Source: an uncultured Phascolarctobacterium sp. (GTDB taxonomy: Bacteria > Bacillota > Negativicutes > Acidaminococcales > Acidaminococcaceae). From it: a stretch of DNA of 64,000 bases. The stretch covers positions 94,505 through 158,504 of the forward strand of contig NZ_CAAGLX010000015.1 of NCBI RefSeq assembly GCF_900770955.1, written 5' to 3'. The notes below the pieces were generated by a model that was not told the origin of the DNA, did not search any database, and was given only the letters and a program-made list of their open reading frames with translations. The position numbers and the translations under genes are program-made. Of the stretch, positions 31,853 through 39,278 are shown in pieces (positions within the stretch are counted from its first letter, which is position 1; each line of letters opens with the position of its first letter).

Positions 31853-34111
31853 ATGAAAAAACAGTTACTTGATATAACGGGCATGAGCTGCAGTGCCTGC
31901 TCGTCACGCATAGAAAAGGTTGTCAACAGGATGCAGGGCGTGGAGCAGATGAGTGTTAATCTGCTGAAAAATAATGCGCACGTCAGCTTTGATGAAAGCG
32001 TTGTAGATGAAAAGGCGATTATTGCCCGCATTGAAAAGCTGGGCTTTGGCGCTAGAGTGCATACTGCAAATGTCGCTGCGCCTGTGCCGCAGCAGGATAC
32101 GGCGGCACAGGAGATGGCGGAGATGAAGCAGCGTCTTATCGGCTCGCTGATTTTTGCCGGCCTTGTTTTTTATCAGCATATGGGGCGTATGTGGGGCTGG
32201 CCGTTGCCCGGCTTTATTCTGGGGCAGGAAAACGAGCTGATTAACGCATTGCTGCAGATGCTGTGGTGTATTCCGGTACTCTTTATCGACCGCAAGTATT
32301 TTATCCATGGTGTGCGTAATCTTTTAAGCGGTGCGCCTAACATGGATTCCCTGATTGCCGTGGGCAGCGGTGCGTCCTTTGTTTACGGCCTGTATTCCGT
32401 ATTTGGCATGGCGTATGCCTTTGGGCATAACCGTCTTGATTTGCTGCCCGGCTTTGCCGATGCTTTGTATTTTGAAGCGAGTGCCGTTATTTTGGCGCTT
32501 GTAACCGTAGGCAAGTTTATGGAGGCGCGGGCGAAGAGCCACACCTCTGATGCGATTAAGGCACTGATGAAGCTTACGCCGAAGACGGCGCTTGTCGAAC
32601 GCCACGGCCTGCAGGGAGAAATTCCTGTAGAGGAGGTAGTTACAGGCGATGTGCTGATTGTAAAAAGCGGTGCTTCCGTGCCTGTGGACGGCAAAATCAT
32701 TGAGGGCAGCGGTGCGTTGGACGAAAGTGCGCTGACGGGTGAAAGCCTGCCAATAGATAAAGCTGTCGGTGATAAGGTTATCGGCGGCACCATTAACAGA
32801 AGTGGTTACTTTAAGATGGAAGCGACTGCGATTGGCGCTGATACCGCTTTAGCGAAGATTATTGCGCTGGTGGATGAAGCAACCTCCTCGAAGGCGCCTA
32901 TTGCCAAGCTGGCAGATAAGGTGAGCGGCTATTTTGTGCCTGCTGTTATCAGTATTGCGGTTATTGCGGCAGGTGTTTGGCTGGCGCTGGGCGCAAGCTG
33001 GCATTTTGCGCTGACGATTGCCATTTCTGTGCTCGTCATTTCCTGCCCCTGCGCTTTGGGGTTGGCAACGCCGACAGCAATTATGGTGGGTACAGGGCGC
33101 GGTGCAAAGAGCGGTATTCTGATTAAATCGGCAGCAGCTTTGGAAACAGCGCATAAGGTTGATACCGTTATCTTAGACAAAACAGGCACCATTACGGCAG
33201 GCAAGCCGGTGGTGACAGATATTTTGCCTGTTAGTGTTACTGAAAATGAGTTATTGACCTTTGCCGCAGGCTTGGAAAAGCTGTCGGAGCATCCATTGGG
33301 CGAGGCGATTGTTGCTGCTGCTGAAGAAAAGCAGCTAGCTTTACCGGAAGCCGGCAATTATAAGCAAATCCCCGGTCAGGGCTTCACTGCTGAGCTTGCA
33401 GACGAAGAATGCGCTGCCGGCAATCTGAAGCTGCTTCAAGCGTTGAATGTTGATGTCAGTACCTTGATGGAGCAGTATGACAAGCTGGCATCACAGGGAA
33501 AAACACCGTTATACTTTGTGCGTGCTGGCGAGCTTTTAGGCTGCATTGCTGTTGCGGATACCGTAAAGCCGACAAGCAGGGAGGCTATCGGCAGGCTGCA
33601 GGCGATGGGCTTGCATGTGCTGATGGTGACCGGTGATAACCTGGCGACGGCGGAGGCGATTCGCACACAGGTAGGCGTTGATGCGGCTGTTGCTCAGGTG
33701 CTGCCGCAGGATAAAGAAGCGGTAGTACGCAAGCTGCAGCAGGAGGGCCATATTGTCGCTATGGTAGGCGACGGCATCAATGATGCGCCGGCGTTGGCGC
33801 GTGCCGATGTGGGCATAGCTATCGGTGCCGGTACGGATATTGCTATTGAAGCTGCTGATATGGTTTTGATTAAAAGCGATTTGCTTGATGTGGCAAAAGC
33901 TATCCGCTTAAGCCGTGGTGTAATGACCAATATCAAGGAAAATCTTTTCTGGGCCTTTATTTATAATGCTGTCGGTATTCCGTTTGCCGCAGGTGTGTTT
34001 TATACAGCCTTCGGCTGGCTGCTGAACCCGCTGATTGCAGCGGCGGCGATGAGCTGCAGCAGTGTTTCCGTTGTTACTAACGCACTAAGACTGCGTTTTA
34101 TAAAATTGTAA
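31853..34111 (+). CDS. copA: Copper-exporting P-type ATPase
   Basis: A 752-residue P1B ATPase that expels Cu(I). It has one N-terminal HMA domain (GMSCSACSSRIEK; CxxC), eight membrane helices, the actuator loop GALDESALTGESLP, the CPC ion-binding motif in helix 6 (about residues 397-399, SCPCALGLATPTA), the phosphorylation site DKTGTIT near 442, SEHPLGEAI (HP motif) and GDGINDAPAL near 640. The C-terminal YNAVGIP and MSCSSVSVVTNALRLR match Cu(I) pumps. It is probably cotranscribed with copZ. Confidence 0.96.
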   Translation: MKKQLLDITGMSCSACSSRIEKVVNRMQGVEQMSVNLLKNNAHVSFDESVVDEKAIIARIEKLGFGARVHTANVAAPVPQQDTAAQEMAEMKQRLIGSLIFAGLVFYQHMGRMWGWPLPGFILGQENELINALLQMLWCIPVLFIDRKYFIHGVRNLLSGAPNMDSLIAVGSGASFVYGLYSVFGMAYAFGHNRLDLLPGFADALYFEASAVILALVTVGKFMEARAKSHTSDAIKALMKLTPKTALVERHGLQGEIPVEEVVTGDVLIVKSGASVPVDGKIIEGSGALDESALTGESLPIDKAVGDKVIGGTINRSGYFKMEATAIGADTALAKIIALVDEATSSKAPIAKLADKVSGYFVPAVISIAVIAAGVWLALGASWHFALTIAISVLVISCPCALGLATPTAIMVGTGRGAKSGILIKSAAALETAHKVDTVILDKTGTITAGKPVVTDILPVSVTENELLTFAAGLEKLSEHPLGEAIVAAAEEKQLALPEAGNYKQIPGQGFTAELADEECAAGNLKLLQALNVDVSTLMEQYDKLASQGKTPLYFVRAGELLGCIAVADTVKPTSREAIGRLQAMGLHVLMVTGDNLATAEAIRTQVGVDAAVAQVLPQDKEAVVRKLQQEGHIVAMVGDGINDAPALARADVGIAIGAGTDIAIEAADMVLIKSDLLDVAKAIRLSRGVMTNIKENLFWAFIYNAVGIPFAAGVFYTAFGWLLNPLIAAAAMSCSSVSVVTNALRLRFIKL

Positions 34112-34130
34112 TTGCAAAGGAGATTTTATT

Positions 34131-34337
34131 ATGACTAAAACTATTGCTATCGAAGGTATGCACTGCCAGCATTGTGTTGGCGCCGTAAAGGAAGCATTGG
34201 CTGCTGTTGCCGGTGTAACAAGTGTTGTTGTTTCTTTGGAAAACAATAATGCGGTTGTTGAGGGCGCAGGCCTGGACGACGCAGTTTTGCAGGCTGCTGT
34301 TGAAGATACCGGCTTTGATGTAACCGGCATCAACTGA
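34131..34337 (+). CDS. copZ: Copper chaperone, heavy-metal-associated domain protein
   Basis: A 68-residue single HMA domain with the metal motif GMHCQHC at residues 9-15. It ends DTGFDVTGIN, typical of CopZ. It should hand Cu(I) to CopA, whose gene ends 19 bp upstream. AAAGGAG precedes the ATG. Confidence 0.93.
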   Translation: MTKTIAIEGMHCQHCVGAVKEALAAVAGVTSVVVSLENNNAVVEGAGLDDAVLQAAVEDTGFDVTGIN

Positions 34338-34353
34338 AAATGAGCACAAAAAA

Positions 34354-34377
34354 AACGCCGCATAAGCGGCGTTTTTT
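34354..34377. terminator. Bidirectional terminator after copZ
   Basis: Perfect stem AACGCCGC / GCGGCGTT with loop ATAA, flanked by A-run and T-run. It serves copZ and the convergent small gene. Confidence 0.93.
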
Positions 34378-34584
34378 TTATGCAAATATTTCTGCGATGG
34401 CAGGCGGAAGCATATCAAGTGCACTGGCTGTCATAAATGCGGCAACAATAGCTACGGCAATAAAGGCAGCGGCGTGCGGATAATCCTTTTTGCGCACGGA
34501 AGAGAAGATGGCACGCAGGGATAAAAGCAGAATCAGACCCCAGATGTAGGGACCGGTTACTTCATGGAAAAATTTTTCAAACAT
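34378..34584 (-). CDS. Small membrane protein of unknown function
   Basis: A 68-residue protein with two hydrophobic helices (TGPYIWGLILLLSLRAIFSS and PHAAAFIAVAIVAAFMTASALDML) joined by a basic loop SVRKKDY. No family is recognised. AAGGAGTG precedes the ATG. Its stop codon touches the copZ terminator. It is convergent with the copper genes and may be unrelated to them. Confidence 0.6.
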   Translation of the reverse strand: MFEKFFHEVTGPYIWGLILLLSLRAIFSSVRKKDYPHAAAFIAVAIVAAFMTASALDMLPPAIAEIFA

Positions 34585-34642
34585 GATAACACTCCTTGCT
34601 GGCTGAAAAATGTGTTTAAGCAGATGTAGATATACATATAAT

Positions 34643-34667
34643 AAAAAAACACCCGCAATAGCAGGTG
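34643..34667 (-). terminator. Terminator of the tRNA operon
   Basis: Minus strand: CACCTGC / GCGGGTG stem (one mismatch) then seven T, 13 bases after tRNA-Phe. Confidence 0.8.
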
Positions 34668-34679
34668 CTGTTTTTGGAT

Positions 34680-34755
34680 TGGTGCCTCAGCACAGAATCG
34701 AACTGTGGACACAAGGATTTTCAGTCCTTTGCTCTACCAACTGAGCTACCGAGGC
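34680..34755 (-). tRNA. tRNA-Phe(GAA)
   Basis: A 76-base cloverleaf: acceptor GCCTCGG / CTGAGGC, anticodon loop CTGAAAA (GAA), T-loop GTTCGATTC, discriminator A and encoded CCA. Fifth and last gene of the tRNA operon. Confidence 0.97.
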
Positions 34756-34759
34756 GTAA

Positions 34760-34836
34760 TGGCGACCCGGATGGGACTCGAACCCACGACCTCCGCCGTG
34801 ACAGGGCGGCATTCTAACCAACTGAACCACCGGGCC
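34760..34836 (-). tRNA. tRNA-Asp(GTC)
   Basis: A 77-base cloverleaf: acceptor starts GGCCCGG, anticodon loop CTGTCAC (GTC), T-arm GGTTCGAGTCC, discriminator G and encoded CCA. Confidence 0.97.
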
Positions 34837-34868
34837 ATTACAATATTGAGGCAAAATGGGCAAAAAAA

Positions 34869-34944
34869 TGGTGGGCGCTAACGGGATCGAACCGCTGACA
34901 TTCTGCTTGTAAGGCAGACGCTCTCCCAGCTGAGCTAAGCGCCC
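34869..34944 (-). tRNA. tRNA-Val(TAC)
   Basis: A 76-base cloverleaf: acceptor GGGCGCT / AGCGCCC, anticodon loop CTTACAA (TAC), T-arm GGTTCGATCC and encoded CCA. Confidence 0.97.
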
Positions 34945-34950
34945 GTAATT

Positions 34951-35025
34951 TGGTGACCGGTGGGGGAATCGAACCCCCGATACCGCCGTGAAAGGGCGGT
35001 GTCTTAACCGCTTGACCAACCGGCC
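34951..35025 (-). tRNA. tRNA-Glu(TTC)
   Basis: A 75-base cloverleaf: acceptor GGCCGGT / ACCGGTC, anticodon loop CTTTCAC (TTC), T-arm GGTTCGATTCC and encoded CCA. Confidence 0.97.
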
Positions 35026-35030
35026 AAATG

Positions 35031-35106
35031 TGGTGACCCATGTAGGCCTCGAACCTACGACACCCTGATTAAGAGTCAGGTGCTCTACCAACTGAGCTAA
35101 TGGGCC
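35031..35106 (-). tRNA. tRNA-Lys(CTT)
   Basis: A 76-base cloverleaf: acceptor GGCCCAT / ATGGGTC, anticodon loop CTCTTAA (CTT), T-arm GGTTCGAGGCC and encoded CCA. First gene of the operon. Confidence 0.95.
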
Positions 35107-35125
35107 GTGGTCACGTTACTTGATT

Positions 35126-35154
35126 ATAATACTCTATATGCGGGAAAATGTCAA
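35126..35154 (-). promoter_or_regulatory. tRNA operon promoter
   Basis: Minus strand TTGACA (35154-35149), 17 bp spacer, TATTAT (35131-35126), about 20 bp before tRNA-Lys. Confidence 0.85.
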
Positions 35155-35278
35155 GCACTTTTTTCAAAAAACTTAAAAAATCTTTGGAAGCATAAAAACA
35201 ATTGACTATACATGTGGAAAAGCATACAATTAAAGTGTTATAGTAGGTTCTAAATTTTTTTGTACGGAGGATAGACTT

Positions 35279-36151
35279 ATGGATTACGATATTGCCGTTA
35301 TTGGTGGTGGTCCTGCCGGCGTATCTGCAGCGATTACTGCAGCCAGCAAGGGACGTAAGGTTGTTCTGTTTGAAGCCCACGGCTTCAGCCCCCGTCTGCG
35401 TAGTGTAGCGCAGATTACAGATTACATGGGTATCCCGGATATTTCCGGTACTGCGCTTATGGATATTTTTGTAAATCATCTCAAGCAGATGGAAGTAGAT
35501 ATCATTGAGGCCAAAATTATTTCTTTGCGCGAGGTTGGCGAAGGCTTTATGCTTGGTACGCCACATGGTGAATATTCTGCGGATTCTGTAGTACTGGCAA
35601 CAGGTATTTCCCGTTCTACGCTTTTCCCGGGTGAAAAGGAATTTTTGGGCAAGGGTGTAAGCTACTGCGCTATTGTTGATGCTGATAAATATAAGGGTAA
35701 GTCTGTAGCTGCTATCGCTACTGTACCTGATGCTTTGGAAGAGGTTGAGTTCTTGGCAGACCAGTGCGAGCACGTTTTCTTCTTCCCTCTGTATTCCGGC
35801 TTTGTTCCGCCAAAAAAGAAAAATATTACTGTAGTGCTTGATAAGCCTACAGAAATTACCGGCACCGACAAGGTTACCGGCCTGCGTGCAGGCGATGATT
35901 TTTACAGTGTAAAGGCTGCCTTTGTTTTCCGCGCCAGCGACCCGCTCAACAGCTTCCTGCCGGGTCTGGAAATCCGCGGCCGCAGCATTTATGTTGATGA
36001 TCAGGCGCAAACAAATATTGAAGGCGTATTTGCCGGCGGTGACTGCACAGGTCAGCCGTGGCAGGTCAACCGTGCTGCCGGTCAGGGACAAAAGGCTGCT
36101 CTTTCCGCAATCCGTTATCTTGCACGTCGTGATGAGGGAATTGGCTATTAA
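35279..36151 (+). CDS. Thioredoxin-reductase-like flavoprotein lacking the redox disulfide
   Basis: A 290-residue protein with the two-dinucleotide-fold layout of TrxR. The FAD motif IAVIGGGPAGVSAAITAASKG is intact, and the C-terminal FAD motif IEGVFAGGDCTGQPWQVNRAAGQGQ is also present. The redox site that should read CATC(D) is CAIVD (C130...V133), so the CxxC pair is lost. The NADPH-binding GGGNSA-type motif is replaced by AIATVPDAL. It may be a ferredoxin-fed or non-reductase paralogue; its role is unknown. GGAGG lies eight bases before the ATG. Confidence 0.85.
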   Translation: MDYDIAVIGGGPAGVSAAITAASKGRKVVLFEAHGFSPRLRSVAQITDYMGIPDISGTALMDIFVNHLKQMEVDIIEAKIISLREVGEGFMLGTPHGEYSADSVVLATGISRSTLFPGEKEFLGKGVSYCAIVDADKYKGKSVAAIATVPDALEEVEFLADQCEHVFFFPLYSGFVPPKKKNITVVLDKPTEITGTDKVTGLRAGDDFYSVKAAFVFRASDPLNSFLPGLEIRGRSIYVDDQAQTNIEGVFAGGDCTGQPWQVNRAAGQGQKAALSAIRYLARRDEGIGY

Positions 36152-36190
36152 AAATTGCAGTAAAAACTTTTATCCCGACAGAATTTATGC

Positions 36191-36196
36191 TACAAT
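36191..36196 (+). promoter_or_regulatory. Extended -10 promoter of serS
   Basis: TGCTACAAT with -10 TACAAT, 33 bp before the serS start; the -35 is poor. The leader is too short for a T-box. Confidence 0.4.
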
Positions 36197-36229
36197 ATAA
36201 GTTATGATAAATTGTTTGGAGGCTAGATT

Positions 36230-37510
36230 ATGTTAGATTTAAAATTCGTCCGCGAAAACCCGAAGCTGGTCGAAGAGGCTGTAAAAAGCCGTAATGGCAG
36301 CCTGGATTTGACTGAATTCCTGGAATTGGATAAACAACGTCGTGAAATTACCCAACAGGTAGAAGCACTGAAAAAAGAACGCAACACTGCATCTCAGGAG
36401 ATTGGCAAGCTGAAAAAAGCTGGTCAGGATGCTGCTGAGCAGATGGCTGCAGTTCGTGCTCTCGGCGATAAAATTGCTGCAGATGACAAGGAACTGAAAG
36501 AGATTGAAGAAAAAATTAAAAGCATTCTGCTGACTATTCCTAACATTCCTGCCGAAGATGTTCCCGTAGGCAAGGATGACACCTGCAACCCGGTTATCCG
36601 CACTTGGGGCGAACCGACCAAGTTTGATTTTGAACCTAAGGCTCACTGGGATATCGGTGAAAACCTGGGCATTCTGGATTTTGAACGTGGCGTTAAGGTT
36701 AGCGGTGCACGTTATGTATTCTATCGTGGCATGGGCTCCCGTCTGGAGCGTGCCGTTATCAACTTCTTCCTGGACGTACACACCAGAAAGCATGGCTATA
36801 CCGAATTCTTTCCGCCGTTCATCGTTAACGGTGCAAGCATGCAGGGCACCGGCCAACTGCCGAAATTTGCCGAGGATATGTACAAGCTGGAAAACGGCGA
36901 TATGTATCTGATTCCGACTGCAGAGGTTCCTGTAACCAACTATCATCGCGATGATATTCTGACCGGTGATGAATTGCCTCTGAAATATACCGCATACAGC
37001 GCTTGCTTCCGTGCAGAGGCCGGTGCTGCAGGCCGTGATACCCGTGGCCTGATCCGTATGCATCAGTTCAACAAGGTTGAGCTGGTTAAATTCACCAAAC
37101 CGGAAGAATCCTGGGCTGAGCTGGACAAGCTGACCAACGATGCTGAAGAGGTTCTGCAATTACTGGGTCTGCCGTACCATGTTGTACGTCTGTGCACCGG
37201 TGACCTGGGCTTCAGCTCTGCTACCACCTATGACCTCGAAGTATGGCTGCCGGCAGCAAACTGCTACCGTGAAATTTCTTCCTGCTCCAACTTCCTGGAC
37301 TTCCAGGCACGCCGTGCTAACATCCGCTTCCGTCGTGATGCAAAATCCAAACCGGAATTTGTACATACCCTTAACGGCAGTGGTGTAGCTGTTGGCCGTA
37401 CCGTTGCTGCTATTCTGGAAAACTATCAGCAGGCTGATGGCAGCGTAGTTATTCCTGAGGCTCTGCGTCCTTACATGGGCTGCGATGTAATTCCCGCTCC
37501 GAAAAAATAA
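36230..37510 (+). CDS. serS: Seryl-tRNA synthetase
   Basis: A 426-residue class II synthetase. The N-terminal helical arm (residues 1-105, MLDLKFVRENPKLVEEAVKSR ... LKKERNTASQEIGKLKK) binds the tRNA-Ser variable arm. The catalytic core has motif 2 CFRAEAGAAGRDTRGLIRMHQFNKVE and motif 3 LNGSGVAVGRTVAAILENYQ. The length is normal. GGAGGC lies eight bases upstream of the ATG. Confidence 0.97.
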   Translation: MLDLKFVRENPKLVEEAVKSRNGSLDLTEFLELDKQRREITQQVEALKKERNTASQEIGKLKKAGQDAAEQMAAVRALGDKIAADDKELKEIEEKIKSILLTIPNIPAEDVPVGKDDTCNPVIRTWGEPTKFDFEPKAHWDIGENLGILDFERGVKVSGARYVFYRGMGSRLERAVINFFLDVHTRKHGYTEFFPPFIVNGASMQGTGQLPKFAEDMYKLENGDMYLIPTAEVPVTNYHRDDILTGDELPLKYTAYSACFRAEAGAAGRDTRGLIRMHQFNKVELVKFTKPEESWAELDKLTNDAEEVLQLLGLPYHVVRLCTGDLGFSSATTYDLEVWLPAANCYREISSCSNFLDFQARRANIRFRRDAKSKPEFVHTLNGSGVAVGRTVAAILENYQQADGSVVIPEALRPYMGCDVIPAPKK

Positions 37511-37529
37511 GCTGCGCAGATTCGGCTAA

Positions 37530-37582
37530 ATAAAAATAAGCGTTGAAATGTTGCTTGAACGGCATTTCAACGCTTTTATTTT
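37530..37582. terminator. Terminator after serS
   Basis: Stem AAGCGTTGAAATG / CATTTCAACGCTT, flanked by TAAAAAT and TTATTTT. Confidence 0.88.
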
Positions 37583-37680
37583 GCTTTTGCCAGACAGCAG
37601 GATTTGAAGAATAATTGCAGTATGTTTTGTATATTGTTTATTGCATTAGCTGAAATTTAAGATGCTTAATGCATTTTATG

Positions 37681-37743
37681 GCGAAATTTTCGCTATTTTA
37701 CAGTCAAAAATGAGCCAATCCGTGATTATTGGGAAATTTTCCC
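37681..37743. promoter_or_regulatory. Paired palindromes upstream of the decarboxylase
   Basis: Two perfect-arm palindromes of the same design, GCGAAATTTTCGC (37681-37693) and GGGAAATTTTCCC (37731-37743), have centres 50 bp apart. A looser AT palindrome follows at 37753-37772. They occupy the 340 bp gap before the decarboxylase and lie just upstream of its promoter. Candidate operators for an unknown regulator. Confidence 0.45.
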
Positions 37744-37782
37744 GTTCTCCTCGAAAAAAATCAATTTTTTGCCGTTTTCCTA

Positions 37783-37810
37783 TTGTACTTTCAGATTATT
37801 GTGGTACAAT
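37783..37810 (+). promoter_or_regulatory. Promoter of the lysine/ornithine decarboxylase
   Basis: TTGTAC, 16 bp spacer, TACAAT with TG extended -10; 40 bp before the start codon. Confidence 0.6.
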
Positions 37811-37849
37811 CATAGAAGAAAAATAATGCAATAGCAAGGGGAGAGTGTT

Positions 37850-39055
37850 ATGAGTAATAAAAAACATTTCCAGATAAGCCAACAGGCTGCAGAAAAATTA
37901 GCGGTGCGTTTCGGTACCCCGCTGTTGGTACTTTCTTTAGATGAAATCAAAAAGAACTACAAGGTTTTAAAAAAATATATGCCGCGTGTCAAAATTCATT
38001 ACGCAATCAAGGCTAATCCGCATCCCGAAATATTGCGGGTGATGGCAGATATGGGCTCCTGCTTTGATGTAGCAAGCGACGGAGAAATACGCACCCTGCA
38101 TGATATGGGTGTGGACGGCAGCCGTTTGATTTACGCTAATCCGGTAAAGACAGGCGTAGGCCTGGAGGCCTGCCGCAGCTGCAGTGTACGCAATATGACT
38201 TTTGACAGCGCCAGTGAAATAGATAAAATAAAAAAGCAGTGCCCGGATGCTACTGTACTGCTCAGACTGCGTATCGACAATTCCTCGGCACATGTTGATC
38301 TGAATAAAAAATTCGGTGCTGCGCGTGAAAATGCTCTGGCATTAATGCTTCAGGCTAAGAAAGCAGGTCTGGATATGGCCGGCATTGCTTTTCATGTAGG
38401 CAGTCAGACTGTCAGCGCCGACCCCTATCTGCATGCGCTTGATATTGCGCGTGAGCTGTTTGGAGAGGCCGAGGCAGCAGGCCTGAAGTTGCGCATTCTG
38501 GATATCGGCGGCGGCTTCCCAATTCCCGAACCGAAGGTGAAATTCAACCTGCCGGAAATGCTGCGCCAGATTAACGCACGTCTGGATGAGGATTTTGCTG
38601 ATGCCGAAATCTGGGCTGAACCGGGCCGGTATATCTGCGGTACGGCAGTTAATCTGATTACCAGCGTTATCGGTGTTACTGAGCGTGGCGGTCAGCCATG
38701 GTACTTCCTCGATGAAGGCCTGTATGGAACCTTCTCCGGTGTGCTCTTTGACCAGTGGGATTTCAAGCTCATCAGCTTCCGTGAGGGGGAGGAAAAGGTG
38801 GCAGCAACGTTCGCCGGACCGAGCTGTGATTCCTTGGACATTATGTTCCGCGGACGCATGACAGTGCCGCTGCAGGTTGGCGATTTGCTGCTGGTTCCCA
38901 GCTGCGGTGCCTATACCTCTGCCAGCGCAACAACCTTTAATGGCTTCAGCAAGGCTAAGTTTGTAATCTGGGAGCGCGTAAAGGCTGAGGTTGAGCCTGT
39001 TGCTGCCGTTGGCCACGTTGAGATGAATCAGTCTGTAGCACAGGCTGTAAAATGA
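37850..39055 (+). CDS. Lysine/ornithine decarboxylase, alanine-racemase fold
   Basis: A 401-residue fold-III PLP decarboxylase of the eukaryotic-ODC type known from Selenomonas. The PLP lysine is in IHYAIKANPHPEIL. HVGSQ, the phosphate-binding GGGFP and EPGRY follow. The C-terminal AGPSCDSLD carries the catalytic Cys corresponding to ODC Cys360. In Negativicutes this enzyme makes cadaverine or putrescine that is linked to peptidoglycan; that role here is inference. Diaminopimelate decarboxylase is less likely because a separate one lies at 62509. It has its own promoter and palindromic upstream sites. Confidence 0.85.
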   Translation: MSNKKHFQISQQAAEKLAVRFGTPLLVLSLDEIKKNYKVLKKYMPRVKIHYAIKANPHPEILRVMADMGSCFDVASDGEIRTLHDMGVDGSRLIYANPVKTGVGLEACRSCSVRNMTFDSASEIDKIKKQCPDATVLLRLRIDNSSAHVDLNKKFGAARENALALMLQAKKAGLDMAGIAFHVGSQTVSADPYLHALDIARELFGEAEAAGLKLRILDIGGGFPIPEPKVKFNLPEMLRQINARLDEDFADAEIWAEPGRYICGTAVNLITSVIGVTERGGQPWYFLDEGLYGTFSGVLFDQWDFKLISFREGEEKVAATFAGPSCDSLDIMFRGRMTVPLQVGDLLLVPSCGAYTSASATTFNGFSKAKFVIWERVKAEVEPVAAVGHVEMNQSVAQAVK

Positions 39056-39069
39056 AAATATAGTTGTTA

Positions 39070-39101
39070 CCGCATCAGCGTTTGACGTTGGTGCGGTTTT
39101 T
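39070..39101 (+). terminator. Terminator in the left direct repeat
   Basis: Eleven-base-pair stem CCGCATCAGCG / CGTTGGTGCGG (wobbles) with loop TTTGA, then TTTTT. It ends the decarboxylase transcript. It is duplicated almost exactly at 40655-40686. Confidence 0.85.
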
Positions 39102-39108
39102 GGTTTAG

Positions 39109-39253
39109 GGAAAAACGTGACAGATTAGGTGCGAAAAATGTGGAAAAACGTTACAGAAAGCAGTGATAAAATACGGAAAAACGTGACAAAATGATTGTAA
39201 AAAGTGCAGAAAAACGTTACAATGGATATATAAAAACCTGGAAAAACGTGACA
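39109..39253 (+). repeat. Iteron-like array, five GGAAAAACGTKACA units at 33 bp period
   Basis: Units start at 39109, 39142, 39175, 39208 and 39240 (spacing 33, 33, 33, 32). Each is a near-identical 14-mer followed by 18-19 variable bases. A-tracts recur about every 11 bp within the period, predicting bent DNA. The array sits directly upstream of the ATPase gene start (39279). The first three units form part of the direct repeat shared with 40695-40774. Confidence 0.9.
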
Positions 39254-39278
39254 AATACAGAAGGGAGTGTAAGCTTGT

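Noticed and set aside
36152..36229. T-box leader before serS
   Set aside because: The gap is 78 bp, too short, with no T-box sequence or terminator.
39109..39253. CRISPR array reading of the 33 bp repeats
   Set aside because: The repeat is only 14 bases, spacers are 18-19 bases and recur in homologous form in the second copy at 40695-40774, and no cas gene is present.
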